14,466 nucleotides of DNA from DASUME01 sp041179425 (GCA_041179425.1 JBEGTL010000164.1:1-14466); one strand, 5' to 3'; shown: positions 1 through 8,428, numbered from the stretch's first letter. Translations and numbers: made by a program. Notes: generated by a model from the letters alone, not told the origin.

Positions 1-4
1 CCAT
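1..4 (-). CDS. Possible start of the next cluster gene, cut off by the window edge
   Basis: On the minus strand the moxR stop TGA is followed five bases later by ATG (positions 4-2) and then a G. Only the start codon lies inside the window, so no product can be read. In MoxR clusters the next gene is usually a DUF58 protein followed by von Willebrand type A proteins, so tight coupling here would be normal for the family. The ATG could also be chance, and no strong Shine-Dalgarno precedes it. Confidence 0.3.
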
Positions 5-9
5 GCCGC

Positions 10-1013
<1,004 letters not shown>

Positions 1014-1017
<4 letters not shown>

Positions 1018-2924
1018 GGACGCTCCTCCTGTTGTTCGCGTGGTCGCACGAGCTCGAAGTAACGGCGCACGTGAAAGCGGTAGCCCGCCGGGACGTCGTC
1101 GCGCTCGAGCCACGCTTCTTCGTGCGCACGATAGTCCCTGTACACCTTGCGGTACGGCGCGCTGACGAAGCCGCTCTGCGCCGCACTGCGGATCACCTGA
1201 CTGCGCGACGGGCCGGGCCCGCTCACACCGCTGAGCGCGCGGTCGTCGTAGAGGCCGCTGCTGCGCGTGGGCGTGTCGAGCTGCTGTGGGTCGTGCTCGG
1301 AGCCGCCGCCCTCGGCCGGCGTGGCGACCACCACGCTGCGGCTCGGGCGCTGCTCCACGACCAGCCAGTGCTGCTCTGCCCCCGCGCCATTTCCTGCGGC
1401 GAAACCAGGCTCAGACCCGCCGTCTGCGAGCTCGCCAGCTCGACCGCGCGCCGACAGATCGAAGCGCTGCAAACGCTCACGTCTCGCCTTGGCGTCGTCT
1501 CCCTGCGGACTCTGTTCAGGTTGGCTGTGCGCGTTCGGCAACGAGTCGGTCTGCTGGGGTTGACGTGCTTGTGGGCCCCCGCGGCCGGGTTGCTGCGGGT
1601 CACGTTGCTCCCGCTCGTCCGAGAGCGCCTTCTGCTGGAGCAGCTCGCGCAGCTGCGCGAGTTCCCGCGCGAGCTCGCGTCGCGCTTCTTCGTCGTGTTG
1701 CTCACCCTCGTACTGCTCGAGCGCGTCGGCCGCCTGGTCGAGTGCGTCTTGTGCCTCGTCTGCTGCCCCCGTCGAAAGTGCGCTGCCGGCCCGCGCGAGC
1801 TCCCGCGTCAGCTTGTCGAGGTGGCGCCTCGGTCGCGCAGCCTGCTTGCGCGTCAGCTTCTCGAGCTCGCGCTGCTGCTCGCTACGTCGCTTGAGCAGGC
1901 TCGGCTCGTCGGGCTTCCTGTTGTTTCGCAGCAGGCTCTCTAGCTCCTGTTCGCGCGCTCGATCTGCGGCGCGCTCGCGCTCCCGCTCGCGTGCTTGCTG
2001 AAGCGCGGCGCGTAGACGTGCTCGCTGTGCGACGTCGAGCGCCTCGTCGCGGAGCTTCTCGGCGAGGGCGTGCAACGCTGCGGCCGCCTCGTGCAGGGCA
2101 CCCTGCGAGAGGGCGCGTGCAAGCTCCGGCGCGGCTTTTGTCAGCTCGTGGGTCAGCGTACGCAGCGTCGCCTCGTCGGCGGGATCGGCGACGCGCGTGG
2201 AAGCCGCCAGCTTGGCTTCGAGCGCCAGCGCGCGCTGTACCGCGGCCTCTTGGTTCAGCGTTCCCGCCCGTAGCTCTGCGAGCAGCGCCTGATAGCCAGC
2301 GAGCTGTCGTTGCAGATCGACGCCGGTGTCTGTGCGCACGTGGAGCGCGCGTGCATTTTCTTCGCGTAGGGCGAGCTCGTCGGCTCGAAACAAGAGCGCG
2401 GGTTGCGCGCTGTGCGACGACCCCGACGAGCTGGCTACTCGCTGCCCGGGCGCGCGCGCGACGGAGCGTGTGCTGCTGCCCAAACACAGCAGCGAGGCGA
2501 TCAACGCCAGCCACGTCGCGCGCGGCCGATGCAGCGGTGCAGCCTGGGCAGGCAACACGCGCGACGACGCGACGACTGCGTCGCGCAATGCGGCCTCGAC
2601 GAATGGGCTCTGTCGAGCCGCTCCGTCGTGCATGAAGTCGTGCGCCGCCTGCACGCGACCTTCGAGTCTGCCCACACGATCGATGGTCGCGCTGACCAGG
2701 CTGCCGGCCACACGGCGACTGGCGCCGAGCAAGAACGAAAGCGACGTGATGGCGACGGCGGCCGGCAAGGTCCAACGCGCACCCGGTGAGAGCACGAGCC
2801 AGACGGCAGCTACGGTGGTGGCCGCGGCGAACGCCCAGCACGCCGTCTCGAGCCCCCGCTGCACACGCACGCGCAGCGCGGTGCGCGCGAGCAGGCGCTT
2901 GAGGGACGCGAGATCCGCGGGCAT
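1014..2924 (-). CDS. Membrane-anchored coiled-coil protein of a MoxR cluster (DUF4175-like arrangement)
   Basis: A 636-residue protein of unknown function. The N-terminus carries two hydrophobic segments (about residues 27-46 and 52-68) and a third at 136-150. Residues 180-435 are an Arg/Glu/Gln/Ala-rich helical stretch that should form long coiled coil. Residues 440-575 are low-complexity, Gln/Pro/Ser/Gly-rich and probably disordered. The C-terminus (about 576-630) is a compact ordered block with SRSQVIRSAAQSGF and GYRFHVRRYFELVRPR. Such proteins sit beside MoxR genes, and the DUF4175 label is inferred from this architecture rather than a verified match. The frame extends 41 codons upstream, but ATG 2924 is preferred because it begins just before the anchor helices and has an extended -10 element directly upstream. 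Its stop overlaps the moxR start by four bases. Confidence 0.8.
1025..1030 (-). promoter_or_regulatory. Strong Shine-Dalgarno deciding the moxR start
   Basis: On the minus strand AGGAGG lies seven bases before the ATG at 1017. It sits inside the last codons of the upstream coiled-coil gene. It rules out the longer upstream reading of this frame and supports translational coupling through the ATGA overlap. Confidence 0.85.
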
Positions 2925-2930
2925 CGAGGC

Positions 2931-2939
2931 AGTGTACCA
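2931..2939 (-). promoter_or_regulatory. Candidate extended -10 promoter giving a leaderless coiled-coil gene
   Basis: The minus strand reads TGG-TACACT, an extended -10 with four of six consensus matches and the TGn motif, six bases before ATG 2924. That would place transcription start on the A of the start codon. No -35 hexamer is visible, as expected for extended -10 promoters. No Shine-Dalgarno precedes this gene. In GC-rich DNA a short match can arise by chance. Confidence 0.35.
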
Positions 2940-3012
2940 GACCGCCGTGGTGGGGCCGCGCGGGCGGCGCGGGCCGCGTGAGGTCACGGCGCGGACAGGG
3001 GCGAACGAGCGC

Positions 3013-4233
3013 TCAGCGAGAGGGGTAGTCGGTGAGCAAGACCGCATCGAGCCACTCGCCGGCGACGAGCGTTTCTCGCTCCGCTGGGATGACCACCAAG
3101 GCGTCGACGTGGACGAGAGATGGCAGTGAGCCCGAGCCCTGTCGGCTCGAGAGGTGTGCGATGGGCCCGTCCGGCCCGAGCGTGAGGCGCGCGCGGGCGA
3201 ACTCGGTGCGTCCGGCGCTGCGCGTCAAGGCCGCGCCGAGCAACACGCGTACGCGCGGCCGCTCGGGGCGGGGGTCGCCCAGCATCTTGCGGAGGCCAGG
3301 CCGAACGAACAGCTCGAACGTGACCCACGCACTGACGGGGTTGCCGGGCAGCCCGAGCACCGGGACGCGCCCGGCGCGCGCGAAGGCCACGGGCTTTCCG
3401 GGCTTCATCTTGATCTTCCAGAACTCGAGCGCGACGCCCGCTTCGACTAGGGCATCGCGCACCACGTCGTACTCGCCGACGGAGACGCCGCCGCACACCA
3501 CCAGCACGTCGGCCCGCAGGCCCGCACGAATGGCGGCAGTCGCCTCTTCGAGCACGTCGCGACACGGCGGCAGCACCCAGGGCTCACCGCCAGCCTCGAG
3601 CACCTGCGCAGCGAGCGCGTAGGCGTTGGAGTTGACGATGCTGCCCGCGCGCGGGGGCTCACCGATGTCGCGCAGCTCGTCGCCCGTCGACAAGATCGCG
3701 ACGCGCGGCCGACGAAACACCGACACGCTGGCCACGTCTTGACTCGCCAGCACGCCGAGCTCTCCTGGCGAGAGGCGCGCGTGGCTTTCGAGGGCGCGCT
3801 GACCAGCACGGAGGTCGGACCCTCGTCTGCGTACGTTCAGCGAGGCCCGCGGTGCCTCGCGCACGTGGACCAGGTCGCCATCGCGCGTGGTGTCCTCTTG
3901 CAGCACGACCGCGTCGGCGCCGTCGGGCATGGGGGCGCCCGTGAAGATGCGCATGACAGAGCCAGGGGCGAGCGCGGGAGGCGTGGGACCGCCGGCGCGA
4001 CTCTCGCCGCGCACCGGCAACACGACGGGTCGCTCGCGCGTGGCCCCGAGGAGCTCGCCGTGTCGCACCGCGTAGCCATCCATGGCGCTGTTGTCGAAGG
4101 GCGGCGCGTCGCTGACTGCGAGCACGTCGCCGCTCAAGAACCGGCCGAGCCCGGCGAGCAACGCCACGCGATCGACTCCGATGGGCTCGAACGCGGCCAA
4201 GATCTCCGCGCGCGCTTCGTCGACGCTCTTCAT
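3013..4233 (-). CDS. moeA: Molybdopterin molybdenumtransferase MoeA
   Basis: A complete 406-residue MoeA, full length for the family. It inserts molybdate into adenylylated molybdopterin in the last step of molybdenum cofactor synthesis, in the cytoplasm. The N-terminal region has PPFDNSAMDGYAV at 44-56, whose Asp52 corresponds to the catalytic Asp59 region of the E. coli enzyme, and RIFTGAPMPDGADAV at 95-109. RRRGSDLRAG follows at 135-144 with the second conserved Asp, then STGDE at 182-186. The MoCF-binding core has CGGVSVGEYD at 247-256, KPGKPVAFA at 277-285 and GLPGNPVSAWV at 294-304; the C-terminal beta domain completes the chain. It lies 33 bases after the transglycosylase stop, so co-transcription is likely. 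No other cofactor-synthesis gene is in the window. The start has no strong Shine-Dalgarno, but the first conserved helix begins at residue 3. Confidence 0.95.
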   Translation of the reverse strand: MKSVDEARAEILAAFEPIGVDRVALLAGLGRFLSGDVLAVSDAPPFDNSAMDGYAVRHGELLGATRERPVVLPVRGESRAGGPTPPALAPGSVMRIFTGAPMPDGADAVVLQEDTTRDGDLVHVREAPRASLNVRRRGSDLRAGQRALESHARLSPGELGVLASQDVASVSVFRRPRVAILSTGDELRDIGEPPRAGSIVNSNAYALAAQVLEAGGEPWVLPPCRDVLEEATAAIRAGLRADVLVVCGGVSVGEYDVVRDALVEAGVALEFWKIKMKPGKPVAFARAGRVPVLGLPGNPVSAWVTFELFVRPGLRKMLGDPRPERPRVRVLLGAALTRSAGRTEFARARLTLGPDGPIAHLSSRQGSGSLPSLVHVDALVVIPAERETLVAGEWLDAVLLTDYPSR

Positions 4234-4266
4234 GCCGGTGTCTTTACGACAGGCGAGCGGCTCGCT

Positions 4267-6414
4267 CTAGGGCCGTTTTTTCTCGGCCGCCTTGGGCGCC
4301 TTGGCCGCCTTCTCGATCGCTCGCACCGGCGCGGCCACGGGCGTCTTCTTTTTGGGCGGCACCAGCGGCGCTTCTGCGCGCGTAGGGGCAGGGCGGCGGC
4401 CCTCGGCCTCGGGAAGCTCGGGCGTCTTCGTGTCCAGACCCACGAAGTCGGGCTCGCCTTCGTGGCCCGCGCTGGTCGCGAGCTCTGTCGCGCGCGTGTC
4501 GCCGAGCGCAGGCGCGCTGGTGTCGGCAGAGAAGCGCTCGACGAGGCCCTTTTCTTCGAGCGCGACGAGCTCGGCATCGGGCACGTAGACGACCACCTGT
4601 TCGCCGCGCTTGAGCTCGCGGTTGCTGGGGAACTGGTTGATGCGCCCGATGGAGCCGGTGCTCAGGTCGAAGCGCGCAGCCAGCGAGCTCATGGTGTCGC
4701 CGGCCTGCACGCGGTAGCGCACGCGCACACGACCGCGCTGCGCCTCGTGGTAGTCGAAGAACTCGTTGGACCCGACCGTCAGGATGCGCACTTCGTCGGG
4801 CATGTACACGACGGCCTGCGAGAGGTCGGTGTCGGGCTGCACGTAGAGCTGCAGCAGCATCCCCATGTGTAGCGCCGCGCCCTCGGCCAGGCTGTTCCAG
4901 GTGATGAGCTCGTCCGGGCTGACATCGAAGAAGCGAGCGACTGCGGCGGTCGTATCGTCGGGGCCCACCCGGTAAAATATGCGCTTGCGCTGCGTGTACT
5001 GGAAGTCGCGCGCAGGCACGCTCGCGATCAGCGGCTCGACCAGGTCTTTGGTGGGCTTGGCGTGCGCGGGCACGAACAGCGCAAAGCCCGCGCGCACCGG
5101 CGCATCGGGGGCAAGCTCGTTGAGCTCGCGCAGCTTCTGCGGGGTCGTGTCGGCGCGCTTGGCTAGCTGCTCGAGCGTCTCGCCGAGGCGCATCACGTGC
5201 GGCAGGGGCAGGGGCGCGGCCTCGCGGCGCTGCGACCAGTTCTGTGCGAAGCGCACCTGGCCCTCGCGTGGCACGTACACATTCACGGCGGGCTCGGCCG
5301 GCGGCACGCGGCCCTGCTTGAGGTGAGGATTGACTGCGCGCAGCTGCTCGAGGGAGACCCCCGCCGCGCTCGCGATGTCGGAGAGTCGTGTGCCGGCGGC
5401 GACGTCGACCTTGGCCAGCTGCTGGGGCGGCTCGGGCGTGAGCTTGGTGAAGCCGAAGCGCTCCGGGTTGTTGGCGACGATGGCCATCGCGGAGATCTTG
5501 GCGACGTACAGCGAAGTCTCGAAGGGCAGGCCCGCTTCGAGGTGCGAGAGCAGCCAGTAGTCGTTGGTGTTGTACTTCTTGATCGCGCGCAGCAGACCGC
5601 CGTAGCCCATGTTGTACGACGCGAACGTGAGCTCCCAGCTGCCGAAGCGCTCGTACAGATCGCGCATGAAGCGCGAGGCCGCGCGTGTCGAGCGCTCTGG
5701 GTCGAGCCGCTCGTCGGTCCAGTGATCGATGCGCAGCCCGTAGTAAGACGCGGGCTCCTTCACGAACTGCCACATGCCCCACGCCTCGGCCGCGGAGTGC
5801 GCGAGTGGGTCGTAGCCGCTCTCGATCATCGCGACGTACTGCAGGTCGGTGGGCAACGAGTGCTCGCCCAAGATGCGCCGCACCATCGGGCCAAAGCGCT
5901 CGCGGCGCTTGAGCCACGCGCTGGCGAGGTCACGGCCGCGTGGGTCGTCCTTGAAAAACAGCAGGTACTCGACCACGCGCCGATCCCAGTGCACCGGCGT
6001 GCTGGGCAGCTTGAGGCCCTTGAGGAAGGACAGGTCGACGGTCTCGCCATTGCGCTCGAACGACAGCGGGGGCGCGTCGGTGACCGCGTCTTTGCCGCCC
6101 GTTGCCGCGCTGCTCGAGGGCGCGCCATCGGGGTCGAACCCGTCGGGTAGCTCGGCCGCGTCGTCCGCGAACAGCTGCTCTTCCGCCAGGCGCAGCGTCC
6201 TCAGCTCGGGCGACTCACTGACCTGCTCGACGCCTTCGAGCGCTTCTTGGCTCCACGTCGAAGCGTGCGGTGGCTCCCCGCGCGCGCCATCGGTCGCCCC
6301 CGCAACGGGGTCGTCGGCACGCGCCTGGCCGGCAAACACGAAGAGCAGACTCGCGAACGAGCCGCCCAAGATTGCCCGACTTCGGCGCACCGTAGATGAC
6401 GTCCAACAGACCAC
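4267..6414 (-). CDS. Secreted MltD-like lytic transglycosylase with four LysM-like repeats
   Basis: A 715-residue exported murein hydrolase. Residues 8-33 form a signal peptide (basic VRRSR, a hydrophobic core and an AQARADD-like cleavage site near 33/34). An SLT/MltD catalytic domain covers about 160-320. The catalytic Glu198 lies in AMIESGYDP, followed by GMWQF at 213-217 and the ASYNMGYGG motif at 265-273. Four LysM-like peptidoglycan-binding repeats follow at about 335-382, 406-449, 479-525 and 566-612; the first two are more divergent. The tail from 672 is rich in Lys, Ala and Pro and could contact wall polymers. The signal peptide has no lipobox Cys, unlike E. coli MltD. The start is GTG at 6414; a GTG at 6390 would also give a good signal peptide. 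The upstream -10 geometry favours 6414. The enzyme would cleave glycan strands to 1,6-anhydro products in the periplasm. Confidence 0.9.
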   Translation of the reverse strand: MVCWTSSTVRRSRAILGGSFASLLFVFAGQARADDPVAGATDGARGEPPHASTWSQEALEGVEQVSESPELRTLRLAEEQLFADDAAELPDGFDPDGAPSSSAATGGKDAVTDAPPLSFERNGETVDLSFLKGLKLPSTPVHWDRRVVEYLLFFKDDPRGRDLASAWLKRRERFGPMVRRILGEHSLPTDLQYVAMIESGYDPLAHSAAEAWGMWQFVKEPASYYGLRIDHWTDERLDPERSTRAASRFMRDLYERFGSWELTFASYNMGYGGLLRAIKKYNTNDYWLLSHLEAGLPFETSLYVAKISAMAIVANNPERFGFTKLTPEPPQQLAKVDVAAGTRLSDIASAAGVSLEQLRAVNPHLKQGRVPPAEPAVNVYVPREGQVRFAQNWSQRREAAPLPLPHVMRLGETLEQLAKRADTTPQKLRELNELAPDAPVRAGFALFVPAHAKPTKDLVEPLIASVPARDFQYTQRKRIFYRVGPDDTTAAVARFFDVSPDELITWNSLAEGAALHMGMLLQLYVQPDTDLSQAVVYMPDEVRILTVGSNEFFDYHEAQRGRVRVRYRVQAGDTMSSLAARFDLSTGSIGRINQFPSNRELKRGEQVVVYVPDAELVALEEKGLVERFSADTSAPALGDTRATELATSAGHEGEPDFVGLDTKTPELPEAEGRRPAPTRAEAPLVPPKKKTPVAAPVRAIEKAAKAPKAAEKKRP

Positions 6415-6420
6415 ATCCGC

Positions 6421-6450
6421 ACACTAGCGCCAGGAGGCCGGGCTCACCAA
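6421..6450 (-). promoter_or_regulatory. Candidate sigma-70 promoter for the transglycosylase, leaderless geometry
   Basis: On the minus strand TTGGTG (6450-6445), an 18-base spacer and TAGTGT (6426-6421) are followed by six bases and the GTG start at 6414. The -10 has the three most conserved positions (T, A and final T); the -35 has TTG. The gene has no usable Shine-Dalgarno, which fits leaderless expression. Both hexamers are weak. Confidence 0.35.
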
Positions 6451-6476
6451 AAACCGGCAAGCGACCCAAATGTGTC

Positions 6477-6638
6477 ATGGCCTGGCTCGCAAAACTTCGG
6501 CCGCAGCGAAGCCCGAGCACCACGGCCGACGCGTCGGCCCCCACGCAGAAGCCCAGCTGCGACCCGGGCTACGTGGAGTCGTGTTTCCCGCCGCCCGACA
6601 AGCCTATCAGGCGCTGCGTCTGCGCCCCCGCCAAGTAG
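6477..6638 (+). CDS. Possible small Cys-containing protein, 53 residues
   Basis: I do not recognise this protein. It starts MAWLAKLRPQ, is basic and Pro-rich, and ends in a Cys cluster: C28, C36, C47 and C49, giving Cx7Cx10CxC within CDPGYVESCFPP and RRCVC. Codon use supports coding, as almost every codon from about the tenth onward ends in G or C, matching real genes here. Against it, no Shine-Dalgarno precedes the ATG and any frame can stay open in such DNA. It lies divergent from the transglycosylase and converges on the FHA-GGDEF gene with 18 bases between stops, in an otherwise empty 242-base gap. The spacing of the Cys residues could bind zinc or form disulfides; no function is claimed. 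Confidence 0.4.
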   Translation: MAWLAKLRPQRSPSTTADASAPTQKPSCDPGYVESCFPPPDKPIRRCVCAPAK

Positions 6639-6656
6639 CCGGCGAGAAGCCCCGAT

Positions 6657-7559
6657 TTAGATGCAGACTCGGTTTCTACCGCTGCGCTTGGCCTGGTAGA
6701 GCTTGTCGTCGGCGCTCTTGATCAGCTTGAGTGGGTCGGACTCGTCATCGGCCTTGAGCTGCGTGCAGCCGATGGAGATGGTGACCGGGATGCGCTCGCC
6801 CTCGAAGTCGAACACCCGCTCGGCGACCAGCTTGCGCAGCTCTTCGGCGATGACGCCCGCACCCATCAGGTCGGTCTCGGGGAGCAGCACCGCGAACTCT
6901 TCGCCGCCGTAGCGCGCGATGATGTCGTCGGGGCGTAGCCGGATGCGCACTGCACCGGCGACCTCTTTGAGCACGTAGTCGCCCGCGATGTGGCCGAACG
7001 TGTCGTTGACGTTCTTGAAGTGGTCGAGGTCGAACATGCACAGCGACAACGCGCGTTGGTGGCGCGTGGCGCGCGGGAGCTCGCGCTCGAGCGTCTCGAT
7101 CAGGTACCGCTTGTTGTGGACGTTGGTCAGCCCGTCCATGATGGTCATGCGGTAGATGGTCTCGTGGTACTGCGCCTCGACGTCCTGGCCGGTCAGATAC
7201 TTGAAGATGGTGTCGCCCACCTTGATCTGGTCGCCGCGTCGCAGCTGGTACTCCTCGACCAGCTCGTCGTTGACGTAGGTGCCGTTGGTGGACCCCAAGT
7301 CCTTGATGCACCACGCCGCCTTGCGCCGATCGATGCGGCAATGGCGGCGCGACACGCTGTCGGACGGCAGCACGATCTGGTTGCCGCGCTCGCGACCAAT
7401 GCGCAGCGTCTCGTTGCCGAGGACCTGACGCTTGCCGAGGTTGTGCGGGTCGGGCGAGTAGATCATGACGAGACAATCGTCGACCAAGCCCTCGGGCTGC
7501 CCAACCTCGCTGAGCGGCGTGATTCTAGTTTTGACCTCGGAATCCAAGGCGCTCGACAA
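6657..7559 (-). CDS. FHA-GGDEF diguanylate cyclase
   Basis: A complete 300-residue cytoplasmic protein that should make c-di-GMP from two GTP. A short N-terminal tail carries KTRITPL (residues 10-16). The FHA phosphothreonine-binding domain (about 35-122) has RIGRERGNQ at 53-61, SVSRRH at 68-73 and the LGSTNGTYVN loop at 88-97. The GGDEF domain (about 135-300) has FDLDHFKNVNDTFGH at 176-190 and active-site GGEEF at 218-222. An inhibitory I-site RPDD lies at 209-212, exactly five residues before GGEEF, so product inhibition is expected. The architecture matches Bdellovibrio DgcB. The start is TTG at 7559: it has AGGA eight bases upstream and keeps the conserved tail, whereas the first in-frame ATG, residue 32, would lose it. 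A promoter and a hairpin lie just upstream. Confidence 0.93.
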   Translation of the reverse strand: MSSALDSEVKTRITPLSEVGQPEGLVDDCLVMIYSPDPHNLGKRQVLGNETLRIGRERGNQIVLPSDSVSRRHCRIDRRKAAWCIKDLGSTNGTYVNDELVEEYQLRRGDQIKVGDTIFKYLTGQDVEAQYHETIYRMTIMDGLTNVHNKRYLIETLERELPRATRHQRALSLCMFDLDHFKNVNDTFGHIAGDYVLKEVAGAVRIRLRPDDIIARYGGEEFAVLLPETDLMGAGVIAEELRKLVAERVFDFEGERIPVTISIGCTQLKADDESDPLKLIKSADDKLYQAKRSGRNRVCI

Positions 7560-7569
7560 TCCGGCTTTC

Positions 7570-7586
7570 CTGCGAAAAAACCGCAG
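7570..7586 (-). promoter_or_regulatory. Leader hairpin touching the ribosome site of the FHA-GGDEF gene
   Basis: On the minus strand CTGCG, a T-rich seven-base loop (GTTTTTT) and CGCAG form a 5-bp stem. The 3' arm ends within the Shine-Dalgarno AGGA (7571-7568) that precedes the TTG start, so folding could partly mask it. It could also be read as a weak structure with no role. It is not a terminator, because the T-run lies in the loop. Confidence 0.35.
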
Positions 7587-7594
7587 CTAACAAC

Positions 7595-7623
7595 AGGGTA
7601 AAAACCTGGCAGGGTGCCGTCAA
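7595..7623 (-). promoter_or_regulatory. Candidate sigma-70 promoter of the FHA-GGDEF gene
   Basis: On the minus strand TTGACG (7623-7618), a 17-base spacer and TACCCT (7600-7595) give five of six -35 matches and the key T, A and final T of the -10. Transcription would start near 7588, leaving a leader of about 28 bases with the hairpin and Shine-Dalgarno. It lies between the CPBP gene stop and this gene, so the cyclase could be transcribed independently. Confidence 0.45.
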
Positions 7624-7654
7624 GCGCGACGCAGAAAGTCGGTCGCTTCCGTGC

Positions 7655-8266
7655 TCACAGTCGGCGCGCTCGTGGTCCATGTGTGGGTTTCTGGCTGCGG
7701 TCGATACCGGTAGGGTCGAAGGAGCACAGGTAGCGCATGTTCTCGTAGTTGATTGCGGCGTGGGCCACGATTGGAGCGAGCAGGCCGCCGCTGCCGACGA
7801 AGAGCACGCCGAACACGGCGCCCATCAGGCTCGCCCACAGCATCCAACCCAGGTAGGTCTCGCGCGACGACACGTGCAGCAGACCGAACACGAGCGAGCT
7901 CGCGAAGAGCCCGATCCACGGCAGCAAGGCCGCGCGGAAGAAGAGCTCCTCGGCGACCGAGGACGCGACCGCGAGCAGCAAGAGACGCTGGGGGGTGGCA
8001 CCGAGCAGCGCGGCGCGCAGGGTGCCGTGTAGCTTGCGCGCCCACGTCGTGCGCGCGACCAACCAGCGGGTACTCACCACCGTGATCAGCGTGACCAGCG
8101 CGGCGAGCGCGAGTCCGCCGAACAGGGCCAGCGACGGGTGGTCCGAAAAGCGAGGACCGCGCGGCGCGTGAAGCACCTGCCCGTGCAGCAGATAAGCCAG
8201 TCCTGCGCCGAGCGCCGCGAGCGGTCCGTACACGGCCCACGGCAGCCACCAAGCTGAGCGCCCCAT
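7655..8266 (-). CDS. CPBP-family intramembrane metalloprotease (CAAX protease / Abi type)
   Basis: A 203-residue polytopic membrane protein with about five hydrophobic segments (roughly 8-27, 46-67, 92-105, 113-130, 140-170). The CPBP glutamic-protease motifs are present: EExxxR with E106, E107 and R111 in AEELFFRA; FGLLH with H131; and HAAIN with H169 and N173. Relatives process prenylated or bacteriocin-like peptides, or act in membrane stress and phage defence; the substrate here is unknown. The frame could be extended in another register to 8390, but that loses the motifs. The ATG at 8266 has no Shine-Dalgarno, yet a promoter-like pair sits at leaderless spacing. It is divergent from the HD-GYP gene and 95 bases upstream of the FHA-GGDEF gene on the same strand. 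Confidence 0.87.
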   Translation of the reverse strand: MGRSAWWLPWAVYGPLAALGAGLAYLLHGQVLHAPRGPRFSDHPSLALFGGLALAALVTLITVVSTRWLVARTTWARKLHGTLRAALLGATPQRLLLLAVASSVAEELFFRAALLPWIGLFASSLVFGLLHVSSRETYLGWMLWASLMGAVFGVLFVGSGGLLAPIVAHAAINYENMRYLCSFDPTGIDRSQKPTHGPRARRL

Positions 8267-8272
8267 GGATCG

Positions 8273-8301
8273 GGTCTATCAAACCGATTCCCGCGTGACA
8301 A
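8273..8301 (-). promoter_or_regulatory. Candidate promoter of the CPBP protease gene, leaderless geometry
   Basis: On the minus strand TTGTCA (8301-8296, five of six -35 matches), a 17-base spacer and TAGACC (8278-8273) are followed by six bases and ATG 8266. The -10 is only a partial match. The missing Shine-Dalgarno fits leaderless initiation. The -35 lies inside the dyad at 8292-8316. Confidence 0.35.
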
Positions 8302-8316
8302 CGAAGCGTTGACGCG
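8292..8316. promoter_or_regulatory. Dyad overlapping the CPBP promoter -35, possible operator
   Basis: CGCGT (8292-8296) and CAACG (8299-8303) pair with CGTTG (8307-8311) and ACGCG (8312-8316), giving ten pairs with a two-base bulge and a three-base centre. The dyad covers the TTGTCA -35 candidate of the CPBP gene in the region between divergent genes. An operator for a dimeric regulator is plausible; no regulator gene is adjacent. Confidence 0.35.
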
Positions 8317-8350
8317 CGAATGTGCGACCTACGAGCATGGGGTGGGCCTG

Positions 8351-8396
8351 CTCGACTGCTTGCAGGGTCGAGCCTCTGCGTCGCTCGCAAGCAGAG
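8351..8396. repeat. Two hairpins with mutually exclusive alternative pairing
   Basis: CTCGAC (8351-8356) pairs with GTCGAG (8367-8372), and CTCTGC (8374-8379) with GCAGAG (8391-8396). In addition CTGCTTGC (8356-8363) is a perfect complement of GCAAGCAG (8387-8394), which would break both hairpins. The segment lies 113-158 bases before the HD-GYP start. The candidate -10 below it (8420-8428) would leave it upstream of the transcript, so a DNA-level role or a promoter further upstream is needed. Confidence 0.4.
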
Positions 8397-8419
8397 GGAC
8401 CGCCGCTTCGCCGAGCAGC

Positions 8420-8428
8420 TGCTATGTT
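8420..8428 (+). promoter_or_regulatory. Weak extended -10 candidate for the HD-GYP gene
   Basis: TGC-TATGTT matches the extended -10 pattern (TGn plus four of six). The predicted start lies near 8435, leaving a leader of about 74 bases. No -35 is visible at 16-18 bases. Confidence 0.25.

Noticed and set aside
4253..4265. Terminator between the transglycosylase gene and moeA (GCGAG-CGG-CTCGC)
   Set aside because: The stem is five base pairs with no T-run, and the genes are only 33 bases apart in the same direction.
4244..5917. Minus-strand 557-residue frame overlapping the transglycosylase
   Set aside because: It is a shifted reading of the transglycosylase gene, full of Arg and Ala with no motif; the correct frame has catalytic and LysM motifs throughout.
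6432..6437. AGGAGG on the plus strand as a ribosome site
   Set aside because: No ATG, GTG or TTG lies 5-13 bases downstream in any frame, so it decides no start.
7560..7654. c-di-GMP riboswitch before the cyclase gene
   Set aside because: The leader is too short and has none of the conserved GEMM elements that I can recognise.
7620..8390. 256-residue minus-strand frame overlapping the CPBP gene
   Set aside because: The overlapping 203-residue frame has the EExxxR, FGLLH and HAAIN motifs and membrane segments; this one has none.
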